Source: Nocardioides immobilis
GTDB lineage: Bacteria; Actinomycetota; Actinomycetes; Propionibacteriales; Nocardioidaceae
Direction of reading: 5' to 3'
DNA: 64,000 nucleotides
NCBI RefSeq assembly: GCF_003515065.1
Contig: NZ_QXGH01000009.1
Span: forward strand, 186,001 to 250,000
Part shown: one piece after another, positions 50,261 through 59,320 of the stretch
Layout of the letters: each line of letters starts with the position of its first letter
How positions within the stretch are numbered: position 1 is the first letter of the stretch
Translations under genes and position numbers: made by a program
The notes under the pieces: generated by a model
What the model saw: only the letters and a program-made list of their open reading frames with translations
Databases searched by the model: none
What the model was told of the DNA's origin: nothing

Positions 50261-51684
50261 GGATCACGAAGCCGACGCTCCTCCACTTCCCCGGCGACGG
50301 GCTGCTCACGGCCGCCGGCGAGCGGATCGGCACGGCCCCGGTCGCGCTCGCCGAGCCTCCGGCCGGGAGCCAGCTGAAGCCGGTGATGGGCGAGCTCGGG
50401 CTCCCGGTGGTCGGCAAGACCCTGGAGATGATCCGCGAGGGCTGGGACTCGAGCCCCGAGATGTACGAGAAGTACGGCGACGTCTTCTGGGTCCGCGCCT
50501 TCGGCACCAAGGTAGCGATGGTGATCGGTCCGGACGCCGTGCAGGAGGTCCTGCAGAACAAGGGCAAGGTCTACTCGCAGTCCGGGTGGGAGTACTTCAT
50601 CGGCCCCTTCTTCACCCGTGGCCTGATGCTGCTCGACGGCCAGGAGCACCTGCTGCACCGGCGGATCATGCAGGAGGCGTTCACCCGTCCACGTCTCGAG
50701 GCCTACCAGGGCCGCATCGAGCGCATCATCGGCCGCGTCGTCCCCACTTGGCCGACCGACGAGCCGATGCTGATGTATCCCGCGGTCAAGTCGCTGTCCC
50801 TGGACGTCGCGACCGAGATCTTCATGGGCACCGAGCCGAACGACGAAACCCACGGGCTGACGCAGGCGTTCATCGACGCCGTCCGCGCCGGCACCGGGCT
50901 GATCCGGACGCCGTTGCCGCTGCTGCCGACCCGGTGGAACAAGGGCCTGCAGGGGCGCAAGGTCCTCGATGCGTACTTCCGCTCGCAGATCCCGGCCAAG
51001 CGGGCGTCGGACGACGACGACCTGTTCGCCGCGCTGTGCCACGTCGAGACCGACGACGGCATGAAGTTCACCGACGACGACATCGTCAGCCACATGATCT
51101 TCCTGATGATGGCCGCCCACGACACCTCGACCATCACCGCGACGGCCATGGCCTACTACTTCGCCAAGTTCCCGGAGTGGCAGGACAAGGCCCGTGCCGA
51201 GTCGCTCGCGCTGGGCACCTCGACCCCGACGATCGACGAGCTCGACAGCCTGGCGACCCTGGACCTGGTGTTCAAGGAGGCGATGCGCCTGGTCGCGCCG
51301 GTGCCGGCACTGGTGCGGCGGGCGACCGAGGACACCGAGCTCGCGGGACGGTTCGTCCCCAAGGGCACCATCGTGGTCGTCGGTCCAGGAGCGGTCCACT
51401 CGATCGGTGACCACTGGGTCAACGCCAACGAGTTCGACCCGCTCCGCCACGCCGAGCCCCGCAACGAGCACAAGGCGCACCGCTACGGCTTCGTGCCCTT
51501 CGGCGGCGGCGCGCACAAGTGCATCGGGATGGCGTTCGGCACCAACGAGGTCAAGGCGCTGCTCCACACGATGCTGACGACGTACCAGTTCGAGATCCCC
51601 GCGGACTACGAGATCGAGTGGGACCACACCTCGCTCGTCATGCCGACCGACGACTTCCCCGTGACCCTGCGTCCCCTGGCGTGA
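50257..51684 (+). CDS. Cytochrome P450
   Basis: This 475-aa P450 has the I-helix oxygen-binding AAHDTST, the K-helix KEAMRLV (ExxR) and the haem-ligand loop FVPFGGGAHKCIGMAFG. The N terminus has no membrane anchor, consistent with a soluble bacterial enzyme. ATG 50257 overlaps the SDR stop by 4 nt (ATGA). It hydroxylates a hydrophobic substrate together with unlinked ferredoxin/reductase; none is encoded next to it. The substrate could be a steroid, terpene or fatty acid, but nothing in the sequence fixes it. Confidence 0.93.
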   Translation: MRITKPTLLHFPGDGLLTAAGERIGTAPVALAEPPAGSQLKPVMGELGLPVVGKTLEMIREGWDSSPEMYEKYGDVFWVRAFGTKVAMVIGPDAVQEVLQNKGKVYSQSGWEYFIGPFFTRGLMLLDGQEHLLHRRIMQEAFTRPRLEAYQGRIERIIGRVVPTWPTDEPMLMYPAVKSLSLDVATEIFMGTEPNDETHGLTQAFIDAVRAGTGLIRTPLPLLPTRWNKGLQGRKVLDAYFRSQIPAKRASDDDDLFAALCHVETDDGMKFTDDDIVSHMIFLMMAAHDTSTITATAMAYYFAKFPEWQDKARAESLALGTSTPTIDELDSLATLDLVFKEAMRLVAPVPALVRRATEDTELAGRFVPKGTIVVVGPGAVHSIGDHWVNANEFDPLRHAEPRNEHKAHRYGFVPFGGGAHKCIGMAFGTNEVKALLHTMLTTYQFEIPADYEIEWDHTSLVMPTDDFPVTLRPLA

Positions 51685-51685
51685 G

Positions 51686-52558
51686 ATGACGTACGACGAC
51701 TTCCGGGTGCTGCCCGGCGTGCCGCTGGGCCCGGACTCCCTCACCTGGCGGCTGTTCGGCGATCAGCGGATGATGCTCGTCGGGATGCGCGCCGGCCTGC
51801 TCCAGACCATGCACCCGGCGATCAACCAGGCGCTCCGGGAACACGACTCGACGTACTTCCAGGGCCCGATGAAGCGGATCCTGCGCTCACTCCCGCAGAT
51901 CCTCGGCGTGGTCTACGACGCGGATGCCCGGGCGACCGCGGCGAGGGTCCGCGACTACCACAAGCCGCTGGTCGGCGTCCTTCCCGACGGCAACCGCTAC
52001 AGCGCCCTCAACCCGGACGTCTTCTACTGGCCGCACGCGACCTTCTTCGAGATGCAGATCGCGCTGCGGGAGCACTTCGGTAAGCCGCTGTCGGGCGGTG
52101 CCAAGGAGCGCCTGTTCCAGGAGTCGCGGCAGTGGTACTCCCTCTACGGCGTGTCCGCGACGGGCACGCCCACGACCTACGCGGAGTTCCGGGCCTACTG
52201 GGACCACATGGTGTCCGACGTGCTGGAGCCGAACGCCATCGCCCGCTCGACCTTCAACCGCACCAAGCGCGGCATCTTCGGTCCGTCCCCGACCAGGTAC
52301 CTGCCCGAGCTGCTGTGGCGCCCGCTCTCCGACACGCAGTTCGACGCCATGGCCTGGGTGCTGCGCGGCACCTTCCCAGCCGAGCTGCGGGACCGGATGG
52401 GGCTCGACTGGAGCGCCGCCGAGGAGCTGAGGCTGCGCGCGATCGGCGCCGGCATCCAGCACACGTTCGGCCGGCTCCCGCTGCAGGCACGCCTGCTTCC
52501 GCAGGCCCGTCAGGCCTGGCGGCGCGAGGCCGAGGACCCGACCCGCCTGGTCGGCTGA
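51686..52558 (+). CDS. MpaB/DUF2236-family oxygenase (first of three)
   Basis: This 290-aa protein of the MpaB/rubber-oxygenase (Lcp-like) family has LTWRLFGDQRMMLVGMRAGLLQTMHP near the N terminus (read in parts), a central DYHKPLVG, and YWPHATFFEMQIALREHFG. His residues in these segments probably contribute haem ligands. The family includes the MpaB oxygenase and latex-clearing protein. It begins one base after the P450 stop codon (TGAGATG), so it is coupled to the SDR-P450 genes. Two relatives lie at 58398-59219 and 61107-62021. Confidence 0.82.
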   Translation: MTYDDFRVLPGVPLGPDSLTWRLFGDQRMMLVGMRAGLLQTMHPAINQALREHDSTYFQGPMKRILRSLPQILGVVYDADARATAARVRDYHKPLVGVLPDGNRYSALNPDVFYWPHATFFEMQIALREHFGKPLSGGAKERLFQESRQWYSLYGVSATGTPTTYAEFRAYWDHMVSDVLEPNAIARSTFNRTKRGIFGPSPTRYLPELLWRPLSDTQFDAMAWVLRGTFPAELRDRMGLDWSAAEELRLRAIGAGIQHTFGRLPLQARLLPQARQAWRREAEDPTRLVG

Positions 52559-52580
52559 TCCTGCCGCACCAGCCTGCAGG

Positions 52581-53843
52581 TCACGCGGCGTAGTGCTCGA
52601 TGACGAGCACCTGGATCTCGCCGACGATGCCACCGAGGACGGCACCGACGGAGATCATCAGCCACTCGTCGTCCTTGAACACCGGCCGCATGATCGACTC
52701 GTACTGCTCGCTGGTGAGCTGGCTCATCTTGTCGATGATCAGGTTCTCGACATCGAAGGTGCGCTCGGCGTAGCCCTGAGCCTGCGACATGGTCTCGGGG
52801 AAGAGCTCGATGACGCGCGCCACGATCGCGTCCTTGGCCGCCCGGTAGCGCTGGGTGCCGACGGCGAGCCGCACCAGCGGCTGCGCGATGCCGGCCTGCG
52901 CGTCGATCGACCTCGAGATCTCCCGCTCGATCGTCGAGAACAGCCGGTCCGCGGTCGGTCCGTTCAGGACCGCCTCGAAGATCACGTCGGGGGCGAAGAT
53001 GTCCTGGGCCAGGATCTTGGCGTAGCCCCGGGTGATCTTGTCCCGCTTCGCGTGCAGCACCCCCTGGAACGGGAAGATGCCGAGGAACCGCTTCTGCTCC
53101 AGCGGCCGGAACAGCATGTTCAACGCGACCCAGTCGCTGACGAAACCGACGAGGAAGCCGAACGCAGGCATGATCCAGGGGTTGTGGAAGTAGGCCCAGC
53201 AGGCGAGCTGGACGAAGCCGATGGCGAAGCCGAAGACGACCCCGCTGCGACGTACGAACGCCATCGCGTCCGACGCGACCGACTTGATCAGGTCGTTGAG
53301 CTGCTCCTTGTTCTTCACCAGGATCGTCACGGCGAGGAACTGCATGTCGAGGAACTGGCCGAGGTCGGCGCGCATCTCGCTGAGGATGTTGTCGACGATC
53401 TTCGGGGCCTCGCGGTGGACGCGCGCCTTGATCGCGCGCCGCCCCGCCTCGGGCAGCGAGTCCCACAGGCCCGGCCGGAGCTGCTCGGCGAGGTCCTTCA
53501 CGACGACGTCGATGGCCGCCGTCAACGGCTCCCGCAGCTCCTCGACCGCTTCGACCGCGTCGATCTTCTCGAGGAGCTCCTCCGGCCTGAGCAGGTTCTC
53601 GGTCAACAGCTCGATCGTCGTGGCGGCGACCTTGCCGGCGCGCCGCGGCACCAGGCCCTGCCAGCCGAGCGGTCCGATCCCCCGGTACTCCAGCGGGCGG
53701 TACATCATCTGCAGTGCCAGCAGCTTGGTCGTGTAGCCGATGAGGGCCGCGACGATCGGCATCGTGGCGTAGACGATCCAGTTCGCCGAGAAGTCGTCCC
53801 GGATCTCCGCCCAGGTCTGGACCAGGGGCAGAAGCAGGATCAT
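52581..53843 (-). CDS. DUF445 family membrane protein
   Basis: This 420-aa protein has two hydrophobic segments near the N terminus (NWIVYATMPIVAALIGYTT), a pair in the middle (VVFGFAIGFVQLACWAYF, IMPAFGFLVGFVSDWVAL) and one at the C terminus (LMISVGAVLGGIVGEIQVLV). The repeated MMYRPLEYRGIGPLGWQGLVP and MLFRPLEQKRFLGIFPFQGVL segments identify DUF445, a membrane protein of unknown role, sometimes tied to envelope stress. ATG 53843 overlaps the AbiAlpha-like stop by 4 nt (ATGA). Confidence 0.85.
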   Translation of the reverse strand: MILLLPLVQTWAEIRDDFSANWIVYATMPIVAALIGYTTKLLALQMMYRPLEYRGIGPLGWQGLVPRRAGKVAATTIELLTENLLRPEELLEKIDAVEAVEELREPLTAAIDVVVKDLAEQLRPGLWDSLPEAGRRAIKARVHREAPKIVDNILSEMRADLGQFLDMQFLAVTILVKNKEQLNDLIKSVASDAMAFVRRSGVVFGFAIGFVQLACWAYFHNPWIMPAFGFLVGFVSDWVALNMLFRPLEQKRFLGIFPFQGVLHAKRDKITRGYAKILAQDIFAPDVIFEAVLNGPTADRLFSTIEREISRSIDAQAGIAQPLVRLAVGTQRYRAAKDAIVARVIELFPETMSQAQGYAERTFDVENLIIDKMSQLTSEQYESIMRPVFKDDEWLMISVGAVLGGIVGEIQVLVIEHYAA

Positions 53844-54574
53844 CCGAGCTCGCCCGCGGTCGCCGCGGCCCAGAGGTCGCGGCCCAGCACGGAGAGCCGG
53901 ATCGTGTACTTCTCGACCTTCGCCTCCATCGGGCCCCGCTTGCCCTTCTTGAGGGCACGGAGGACGGCGGAGTCGGCGCCGAGGATCTGGTACTCGTCCT
54001 TGAGCTGGTTGTCCTCGGGGCCGGTCTCGAGCAGCCCGAGCGACAGCAGGTGGCCGACGTAGACCGGAGTCATCTGCGGCAGCGAGACGTTGGCCATCTT
54101 CCCGACCAGGGACGCGTTCTCGAGGATGGGATCACCACCTCCCCCGCTGATGGTCCGGGCGTACACGTGCAGCATCGGCGAGACCGAGCCGTCCGAGAGC
54201 GCGCCGATGATCCGGGCCTCGTCCGGGACGAGCTGGTCGATGATCTTGCCGAAGAGCTCCTGCCGACCGGTGCTGGTGCTCTGCTCCAGCGCCCGGTCCA
54301 GCAGCCGGTCCATCTTCGCCCGCAGCGGCTCGGCGGCGGTGCCCTCGCCACCGGGAGCGATCGCGAGCGGCGGCCGGGCCGGAGCAGCGACGTCCAGGCG
54401 GGCTCGGAGAGCGCCGAGCGCCTGTCGCTCGGCCCAGGTCGCCACCTGGGCGCTGATCCTCACGATCGTGCGGGTGGTGGGCACCACGAGACCGAGCGGG
54501 TTGAAGAGCGAGACCACAGGTCGGAAGGTACCGCTCCGGCTGGACGCCCGCGACTGGCCCTGTTGCGTTGCCAT
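53840..54574 (-). CDS. Abi-alpha-like (DUF4393) protein
   Basis: This 244-aa protein has a short hydrophobic N-terminal stretch, then LFGKIIDQLVPDEARIIGALS and the later LLSLGLLE/LKDEYQILG/IRLSVLGRDLWAA segments. These resemble the Abi-alpha (DUF4393) family, originally linked to abortive phage infection. The assignment is by resemblance only. It lies between MerR and DUF445 genes in one operon, the latter overlapping by 4 nt. A role in envelope or lipid response is as likely as defence in this context. Confidence 0.6.
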   Translation of the reverse strand: MATQQGQSRASSRSGTFRPVVSLFNPLGLVVPTTRTIVRISAQVATWAERQALGALRARLDVAAPARPPLAIAPGGEGTAAEPLRAKMDRLLDRALEQSTSTGRQELFGKIIDQLVPDEARIIGALSDGSVSPMLHVYARTISGGGGDPILENASLVGKMANVSLPQMTPVYVGHLLSLGLLETGPEDNQLKDEYQILGADSAVLRALKKGKRGPMEAKVEKYTIRLSVLGRDLWAAATAGELG

Positions 54575-54586
54575 CAGGTCGCGGAC

Positions 54587-55315
54587 TCACTCGCCACGCA
54601 GCGAGCGGTTGATCACCTGGTTGGACGCGCGCTGGAAGCCGGAGACGACGGCTTCCAAGGTGAGCTGGCGCAGCTGGACGATCGTTGACCGGAACGCCTC
54701 CGCCTCCTCGGGCGTGTGGTGCTCCTGGGCCCGGTAGGGCCCGATCACCTGACGGGCGAAGACCTCGGTCAGCTCCTCGGCCAGCGCCTCCGTGTGCCGC
54801 CGGACCGCCAGGCCGGCGGCCACGATCCCGTCGACGCTGATGTCCAGCGTCAGGAGCTTCACGGCTGCGTCGAACCCGGGCTGCAGCTCGAACTCGTCGC
54901 CGTCCTGCTCGACGACGCCGAGCGCCAGGAGCACGTCGAGCGAGGCCGCGTCGAGCGGGCGGCCGGCGCGGCGGTCGAGCCCCGCGCGACTCATCCGCTC
55001 CGGCGGCTGGGCCGACCAGGTCGTGAGCGCCAGCGCGCGGACGGCGAGCTCGTCGGCGTCGCCGTCGGCAGGGAACCGCGCCAGGTAGTCCTCGATCGAC
55101 GTGAGGCTCAGCCCGTGGTCCTGGAGGGCCCGGACCAGCTTGAGGCGTGCGGCGTGGACGTCGGAGTAGAAGGCCTGCCGCCCCCGCCGCTCGGGCGGTG
55201 GGATGAGTCCGAGGCCCGCGTAGTAGCGGACCGTCCGGACCGTCATCCCGGTCGCCGCCGCCAGCTCGTCGACCGTCAGCCCCGCCGACTGGTCGGACGT
55301 CGTCTCGATCGACAC
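54587..55315 (-). CDS. MerR-family regulator divergent from acyl-CoA dehydrogenase genes
   Basis: This 242-aa protein has an N-terminal MerR winged helix (LTVDELAAATGMTVRTVRYYAGLGLI, read in parts, about residues 13-38) with RGRQAFYSDVHAARL, and a long C-terminal effector domain. GTG 55315 has GGGGAG about 3-5 nt upstream; the longer frame to 55429 runs through the operator. The 21-bp dyad in the divergent gap is its likely binding site, controlling both its own operon (with AbiAlpha and DUF445) and the acyl-CoA dehydrogenases. MerR proteins of this sort respond to acyl-CoA in other bacteria (LiuR-type). Confidence 0.85.
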   Translation of the reverse strand: MSIETTSDQSAGLTVDELAAATGMTVRTVRYYAGLGLIPPPERRGRQAFYSDVHAARLKLVRALQDHGLSLTSIEDYLARFPADGDADELAVRALALTTWSAQPPERMSRAGLDRRAGRPLDAASLDVLLALGVVEQDGDEFELQPGFDAAVKLLTLDISVDGIVAAGLAVRRHTEALAEELTEVFARQVIGPYRAQEHHTPEEAEAFRSTIVQLRQLTLEAVVSGFQRASNQVINRSLRGE

Positions 55316-55348
55316 GCTCTCCCCGCTCGTTGTCCCCGTCACATTGCA

Positions 55349-55377
55349 TTGTGACAGTGCTACTGTCACAGTAGTTG
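55349..55377 (+). promoter_or_regulatory. Promoter with a 21-bp dyad between -35 and -10
   Basis: TGTGACAGT (55350-55358) and ACTGTCACA (55362-55370) are perfect 9-bp arms around GCT. TTGTGA (55349-55354) and TAGTTG (55372-55377) are 17 bp apart and frame the dyad, as MerR-family operators do. It faces the acyl-CoA dehydrogenase gene at 55428 and lies 34 bp from the merR start on the other strand. Confidence 0.7.
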
Positions 55378-55427
55378 GACTTTCCGACTGTCGCAATTGC
55401 CGACCCCTACGACAGGACCCCCTCACC

Positions 55428-56567
55428 ATGCGCGAGCTCTTCCTTCCCGAGCACGAGGACTTCCGCGACTCCGTGCGGACCTTCTACGCGAAGGAGGTCG
55501 TCCCCAACAACGAGCAGTGGGACCGCGACGGCATCGTCCCGCGCGAGCTGTGGCTGAAGGCCGGCGAGGCGGGACTGCTGTGCTTCGACGTCCCCGAGGA
55601 GTACGGCGGCCCCGGCATCGACGACTTCCGGTTCAACGTCGTGCTGTCGGAGGAGCAGACCCGGGCGGGCGCGAACGGCCCCGGCTTCTCCGTCCACACC
55701 GACATCATCGTCCCGTACCTGATCTCGCTGGGGACCGACGAGCAGAAGCAGCGCTGGCTCCCGGGCTGTGTCACCGGCGAGATCATCACCGCGATCGCGA
55801 TGACCGAGCCGGGCGCCGGATCGGACCTCCAGGGCGTCCGGACCACCGCCGTCGACCAAGGTGACCACTACCTGCTCAACGGGTCGAAGACCTTCATCAG
55901 CAACGGCATCCACGCCGACCTGGTGATCGTCGTCGCGCGGACGAACCCCGAGGCCGGCCACCAGGGCATCAGCCTGCTCGTCGTCGAGCGCGGCATGGAG
56001 GGCTTCGAGCGCGGCCGCAACCTCGAGAAGATCGGCCTGCACGGCCAGGACACCGCCGAGCTGAGCTTCACCGACGTCCGGGTGCCCAAGGAGAACCTGC
56101 TCGGTCCCGAGGGCAGCGGCTTCATCTCGCTGATGATGAACCTGCCGCAGGAGCGGCTGATCATCGCGGCCCAGGCCGCGGCCGCGTGCGAGGCGATCGT
56201 CGAGATGTGCCTCGACTACGCGAAGACCCGCGAGGCCTTCGGCAAGCCGATCGGCAAGTTCCAGCACAACCGGTTCCTGATCGCGGAGATGGCGACCGAG
56301 GCCAAGATCACCCGGGTCTTCGTCGACGAGTGCGTCCGCAAGCACGTCGCCGGCACCCTCGACGCGGTCGAGGCATCGCAGGCCAAGTACTGGGCCACCG
56401 AGCTCCAGGTGAAGATGGCCAACCAGGGCGTCCAGCTCCACGGGGGCTACGGCTACATGCTCGAGTACCCGATCGCGCGGGCCTACCTCGACAGCCGGAT
56501 CTCGACCATCTACGGCGGCACGACCGAGATCCAGAAGGAAATCATCGGAAGGAGCCTGGGGCTCTAA
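55428..56567 (+). CDS. Acyl-CoA dehydrogenase (first of three)
   Basis: This 379-aa flavoenzyme has the N-terminal FYAKEVVPNNEQWDRDG, FAD-binding IAMTEPGAGSDLQGVRT and the C-terminal GGYGYMLEYPIARAYLDSRISTIYGGTTEIQKEIIGR, read in parts. The active-site Glu expected in the YGGTTEI region is present. It introduces a trans-2 double bond in an acyl-CoA. ATG 55428 is preferred over a long in-frame extension that would cross the promoter dyad. Its stop overlaps the next dehydrogenase start by one base (TAATG). Confidence 0.93.
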   Translation: MRELFLPEHEDFRDSVRTFYAKEVVPNNEQWDRDGIVPRELWLKAGEAGLLCFDVPEEYGGPGIDDFRFNVVLSEEQTRAGANGPGFSVHTDIIVPYLISLGTDEQKQRWLPGCVTGEIITAIAMTEPGAGSDLQGVRTTAVDQGDHYLLNGSKTFISNGIHADLVIVVARTNPEAGHQGISLLVVERGMEGFERGRNLEKIGLHGQDTAELSFTDVRVPKENLLGPEGSGFISLMMNLPQERLIIAAQAAAACEAIVEMCLDYAKTREAFGKPIGKFQHNRFLIAEMATEAKITRVFVDECVRKHVAGTLDAVEASQAKYWATELQVKMANQGVQLHGGYGYMLEYPIARAYLDSRISTIYGGTTEIQKEIIGRSLGL

Positions 56568-57745
56568 TGGACTTCAACCTGCCCGAGACCGCGCTCGCCG
56601 TACAGGACGGCGTGCGAGCGGTGGCCGCCAAGTACGACCACGCCTACTGGTCCGAGTGCGAGGAGGCGCACCGCTTCCCGACCGAGGTCTTCAGCGACCT
56701 CGGCAGGGGTGGCTGGTTCGGCCTCAACATCCCCGAGGAGTACGGCGGCGGCGGGCAGGGCCTGCTCGAGGTGGCGATCGCCAACGAGACGCTCTGCGCC
56801 TCCGGCGGGGGCGCCGGCAGCTTCTTCTACGTCACCACGCCCGGCTTCGGCGCGACGACGCTCGTGCGCCACGGCACGGACCAGCAGAAGAAGGACATCC
56901 TGCCCGGCATCGCGTCCGGCGACGTCCAGTTCTGCTTCGCGCTGACCGAGCCCGACGCCGGCAGCAACGCCATCGAGATCACGACGTCGGCCCGGCGGGA
57001 CGGGGACGACTTCTTGATCAAGGGCCAGAAGGTCTGGATCTCCAACGTCGAGAACGCCGACTGGATGGTCGCTGTCACGCGCACCATCCCCGCCGCCGAG
57101 GCGAAGCCCCGCTACAACGGCTTCACCCTGTTCCTGATCGACGTCAAGGAGGCGCTGGCCGCCGGCACGCTCTCCTACGACCCGATCCCGAAGATGGGCA
57201 GCAACATCCTGTACTCCAGCCAGGTCTTCTTCGACGACGTCCGGGTGCCCGCCCGCAACGTCATCGGCGAGGTCGACGCGGGGTTCATGGTGCTGTGGGA
57301 CGTGCTGAACCCGGAGCGGATCCTGGCGGCAGCCGGTGGTGTCGGCGGTGCGGATGCGGCGCTCGCCTATGCCGCGAAGTACGCCACCGAGCGGGTGGTC
57401 TTCGGCCGGCCGATCGGTGCCAACCAGGGCATCCAGTTCCCGCTCGCGCAGATCAAGGCCAAGACCGAGCTCGGCCGGCTGATGACCTACAAGGCGGCCT
57501 GGCTCTTCGACCAGGGCCTGCCATGCGGCAACGAGGCCAACGTGGCCAAGCTGACCGGCGCGCAAGTGGCCTGGGAGGCCGCCGACCAGGCGTTCCAGAC
57601 GCTCGGCGGCATGGCCTACTCCAAGGAGTTCCCTGTCGAGCGCTGGCTCCGCGACGCCCGGATCGGGAAGAACATCCCGGTCGCCGAGCAGCTGGTCCTG
57701 GCCCACATCGGAACCTCGATGCTCGGACTCCCCAAGTCATACTGA
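56567..57745 (+). CDS. Acyl-CoA dehydrogenase (second of three)
   Basis: This 392-aa flavoenzyme has FALTEPDAGSNAIEITTSARR (FAD segment), a KGQKVWISNVENADWMVAV strand, and the C-terminal LGGMAYSKEFPVERWLRDARIG region. The last segment has KEFPVERWLRDARIGK instead of the usual glycine-rich end, a common variant. ATG 56567 overlaps the previous stop by one base, so the two may act as partners, as heteromeric acyl-CoA dehydrogenases do in steroid catabolism. The MerR dyad probably controls both. Confidence 0.92.
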   Translation: MDFNLPETALAVQDGVRAVAAKYDHAYWSECEEAHRFPTEVFSDLGRGGWFGLNIPEEYGGGGQGLLEVAIANETLCASGGGAGSFFYVTTPGFGATTLVRHGTDQQKKDILPGIASGDVQFCFALTEPDAGSNAIEITTSARRDGDDFLIKGQKVWISNVENADWMVAVTRTIPAAEAKPRYNGFTLFLIDVKEALAAGTLSYDPIPKMGSNILYSSQVFFDDVRVPARNVIGEVDAGFMVLWDVLNPERILAAAGGVGGADAALAYAAKYATERVVFGRPIGANQGIQFPLAQIKAKTELGRLMTYKAAWLFDQGLPCGNEANVAKLTGAQVAWEAADQAFQTLGGMAYSKEFPVERWLRDARIGKNIPVAEQLVLAHIGTSMLGLPKSY

Positions 57746-57771
57746 CCGTCCCGTCCCTTAGGGTCGGCCGT

Positions 57772-58401
57772 GTGTCGATCCAGCGTCCGTACCGCGGCGT
57801 CACCGCCGACGTACGGCGGGAGCGGCGGCGTGCTGCCCTCCTGGAGGCCGCGCTCGAGCTGATGGGCGGCGACGACGCGGACATCAGCGTGCGCGGGGTG
57901 TGCGCTCGGGCGAAGCTCACCCAGCGGTACTTCTACGAGAGCTTCGCCAACCTCAACGAGCTGCAGCTCGCGCTGCTCCAGCAGATCGCCGACGAGATCG
58001 CGCTCGAGGGCGCGGCAGCGCTGGCGGAGCACTCCCCCACCGAGCTCCACGACGCCTGTCGCACCGCGTTCGAGGGGGCCTACTCGGTCTTCGAGACCGA
58101 CCCCCGCAAGGCCCGCGCGATGCTGGTGGTCTCCTCCGGCACCGAGGGGCTCACGGACGCCCGGCGCAGGATCGTGATCGCCTACGCCGACGCGATGCGC
58201 ACCTACCTCGGCAAGGAGCTCGGGGAAGCCGTGGACTCGCCGCGCGGCCGGATCGCCCTGCTGTACGCCGTCGGCGGCGCCCTCGAGGTGACCGACGCGG
58301 CACTCAACGGCGACCTGGCCGTGTCCAGCAGCGAGCTCAGCGACATGGTCGGAGCGCTGCTGGCCTCGTCGGTGCGCCAGATGACCCTCGACAGCGACTA
58401 G
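57772..58401 (+). CDS. TetR-family regulator downstream of the acyl-CoA dehydrogenases
   Basis: This 209-aa protein has a helix-turn-helix (VRGVCARAKLTQRYFYESFANLNELQ, about residues 41-66, read in parts) and a helical effector domain. GTG 57772 follows TAGGGT (57759-57764) by 7 nt, giving a leaderless start in the 26-bp gap after the dehydrogenase. Its stop overlaps that of the convergent MpaB-like gene by 3 nt (CTAG). Targets may include the adjacent oxygenase and acyl-CoA ligase genes; the operator is not obvious. Confidence 0.86.
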   Translation: MSIQRPYRGVTADVRRERRRAALLEAALELMGGDDADISVRGVCARAKLTQRYFYESFANLNELQLALLQQIADEIALEGAAALAEHSPTELHDACRTAFEGAYSVFETDPRKARAMLVVSSGTEGLTDARRRIVIAYADAMRTYLGKELGEAVDSPRGRIALLYAVGGALEVTDAALNGDLAVSSSELSDMVGALLASSVRQMTLDSD

Positions 58402-59219
58402 GTCAGCCGCCAGCCACGCCGGATCCGGAACCGGACCTCGGCCAGCTGCAGCCGGATCGGCAGCACCCGCACCCACCGCGGCAGCAACCGCGAGCCGAAC
58501 CGCAGCACCCGGTTCATCCGGTCGAAGCGGCGCTGGTCGGCCTCGGTCCAGGTCAGCCCCATCGCCTCACGGAACTCCGGCGGGAGGAAGCCCACCGTCG
58601 CGAACCGGTTGAGGGCACTGTTCCCCCACCGCATCCAGCGCGGGATCATCTCCAGGTCCACGATCGCCAGCAGGTGCTGGCGCACCGGCTCGTCGTACCG
58701 CACCCGGGCGACCCCCTCTGCCCAGTACTTCTCGAACGCCTCCCGGTCGGCCGGCCACTGGTCGGCCGACACCTGCAGCGTCGTACCGAGCCGGCTGCAG
58801 TAGGCGTAGAGGTCCTCCTCCTCCGCCTCGGTCATCGGCCCGAGGTAGGCGAGCCGCATGTCGCGGACGCCCCTGTAGAGGCAGGCCGCCACCCACAGCT
58901 GCAGCGCCGGGTCGAAGGCGTTGTACTTCACCGGGCTGTCGGGACCGGACCGCACCGGAACGTGGGAGCGGTTGACGGCTTCGCGGTACGCCGCGCGGTC
59001 GGCCTCGTTGCCGAAGAGCGCGACGACGAGGTAGCTGATGGTGGTGCGGAGCCGCTTCCAGGGATGCAGCATCACGTTGCCGCTGTCGACCGAGCTCTCG
59101 ACCACGCCGTAGCCGACCTCGCGCCAGCCGAGCTGCATGATCACGTTCGCGGCCGAGCCGAGGAAGCCGGCCGGGCCCGGGATGTGGTCGCGGATGTCGA
59201 ACGGCCGTTCCTGGATCAT
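58398..59219 (-). CDS. MpaB/DUF2236-family oxygenase (second of three)
   Basis: This 273-aa protein has FLGSAANVIMQLGWREVGYGVVESSVDSGNVMLHPWKRLRTTI (read in parts), VKYNAFDPALQLWVAACLY, and the Tyr-Leu-Gly-Pro-Met segment DMRLAYLGPMTEAEEE. These are the DUF2236/MpaB hallmarks. The His in NVMLHPW and the Asp/Asn cluster are conserved with the third copy. ATG 59219 (MIQERPFDIRD) is chosen because an in-frame extension to 59267 lacks family features and the fadD promoter occupies that region. It is divergent from the acyl-CoA ligase. Confidence 0.8.
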   Translation of the reverse strand: MIQERPFDIRDHIPGPAGFLGSAANVIMQLGWREVGYGVVESSVDSGNVMLHPWKRLRTTISYLVVALFGNEADRAAYREAVNRSHVPVRSGPDSPVKYNAFDPALQLWVAACLYRGVRDMRLAYLGPMTEAEEEDLYAYCSRLGTTLQVSADQWPADREAFEKYWAEGVARVRYDEPVRQHLLAIVDLEMIPRWMRWGNSALNRFATVGFLPPEFREAMGLTWTEADQRRFDRMNRVLRFGSRLLPRWVRVLPIRLQLAEVRFRIRRGWRLT

Positions 59220-59284
59220 GGGCCTACCATCCGCCCTCCCCGTCCGTGGCGCCAGCGGGCCGCCCACAGTTCGGACACCACCCG

Positions 59285-59320
59285 TTGTCAGAAACGGTTC
59301 ACGCGAGTAGTTTGCCGGGT
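59285..59320 (+). promoter_or_regulatory. Leaderless promoter of the acyl-CoA ligase
   Basis: TTGTCA (59285-59290), a 17-nt spacer and TAGTTT (59308-59313) form a near-consensus promoter. The GTG start codon lies 7 nt after the -10, so transcription should begin at the start codon. This is the best -35/-10 pair among the leaderless genes in the window. Confidence 0.65.

Noticed and set aside
53840..55315. A phage-defence island
   Set aside because: Only one Abi-alpha-like gene is present, with MerR and DUF445 neighbours and beta-oxidation genes nearby; there is no toxin, nuclease partner or mobility gene in the operon.
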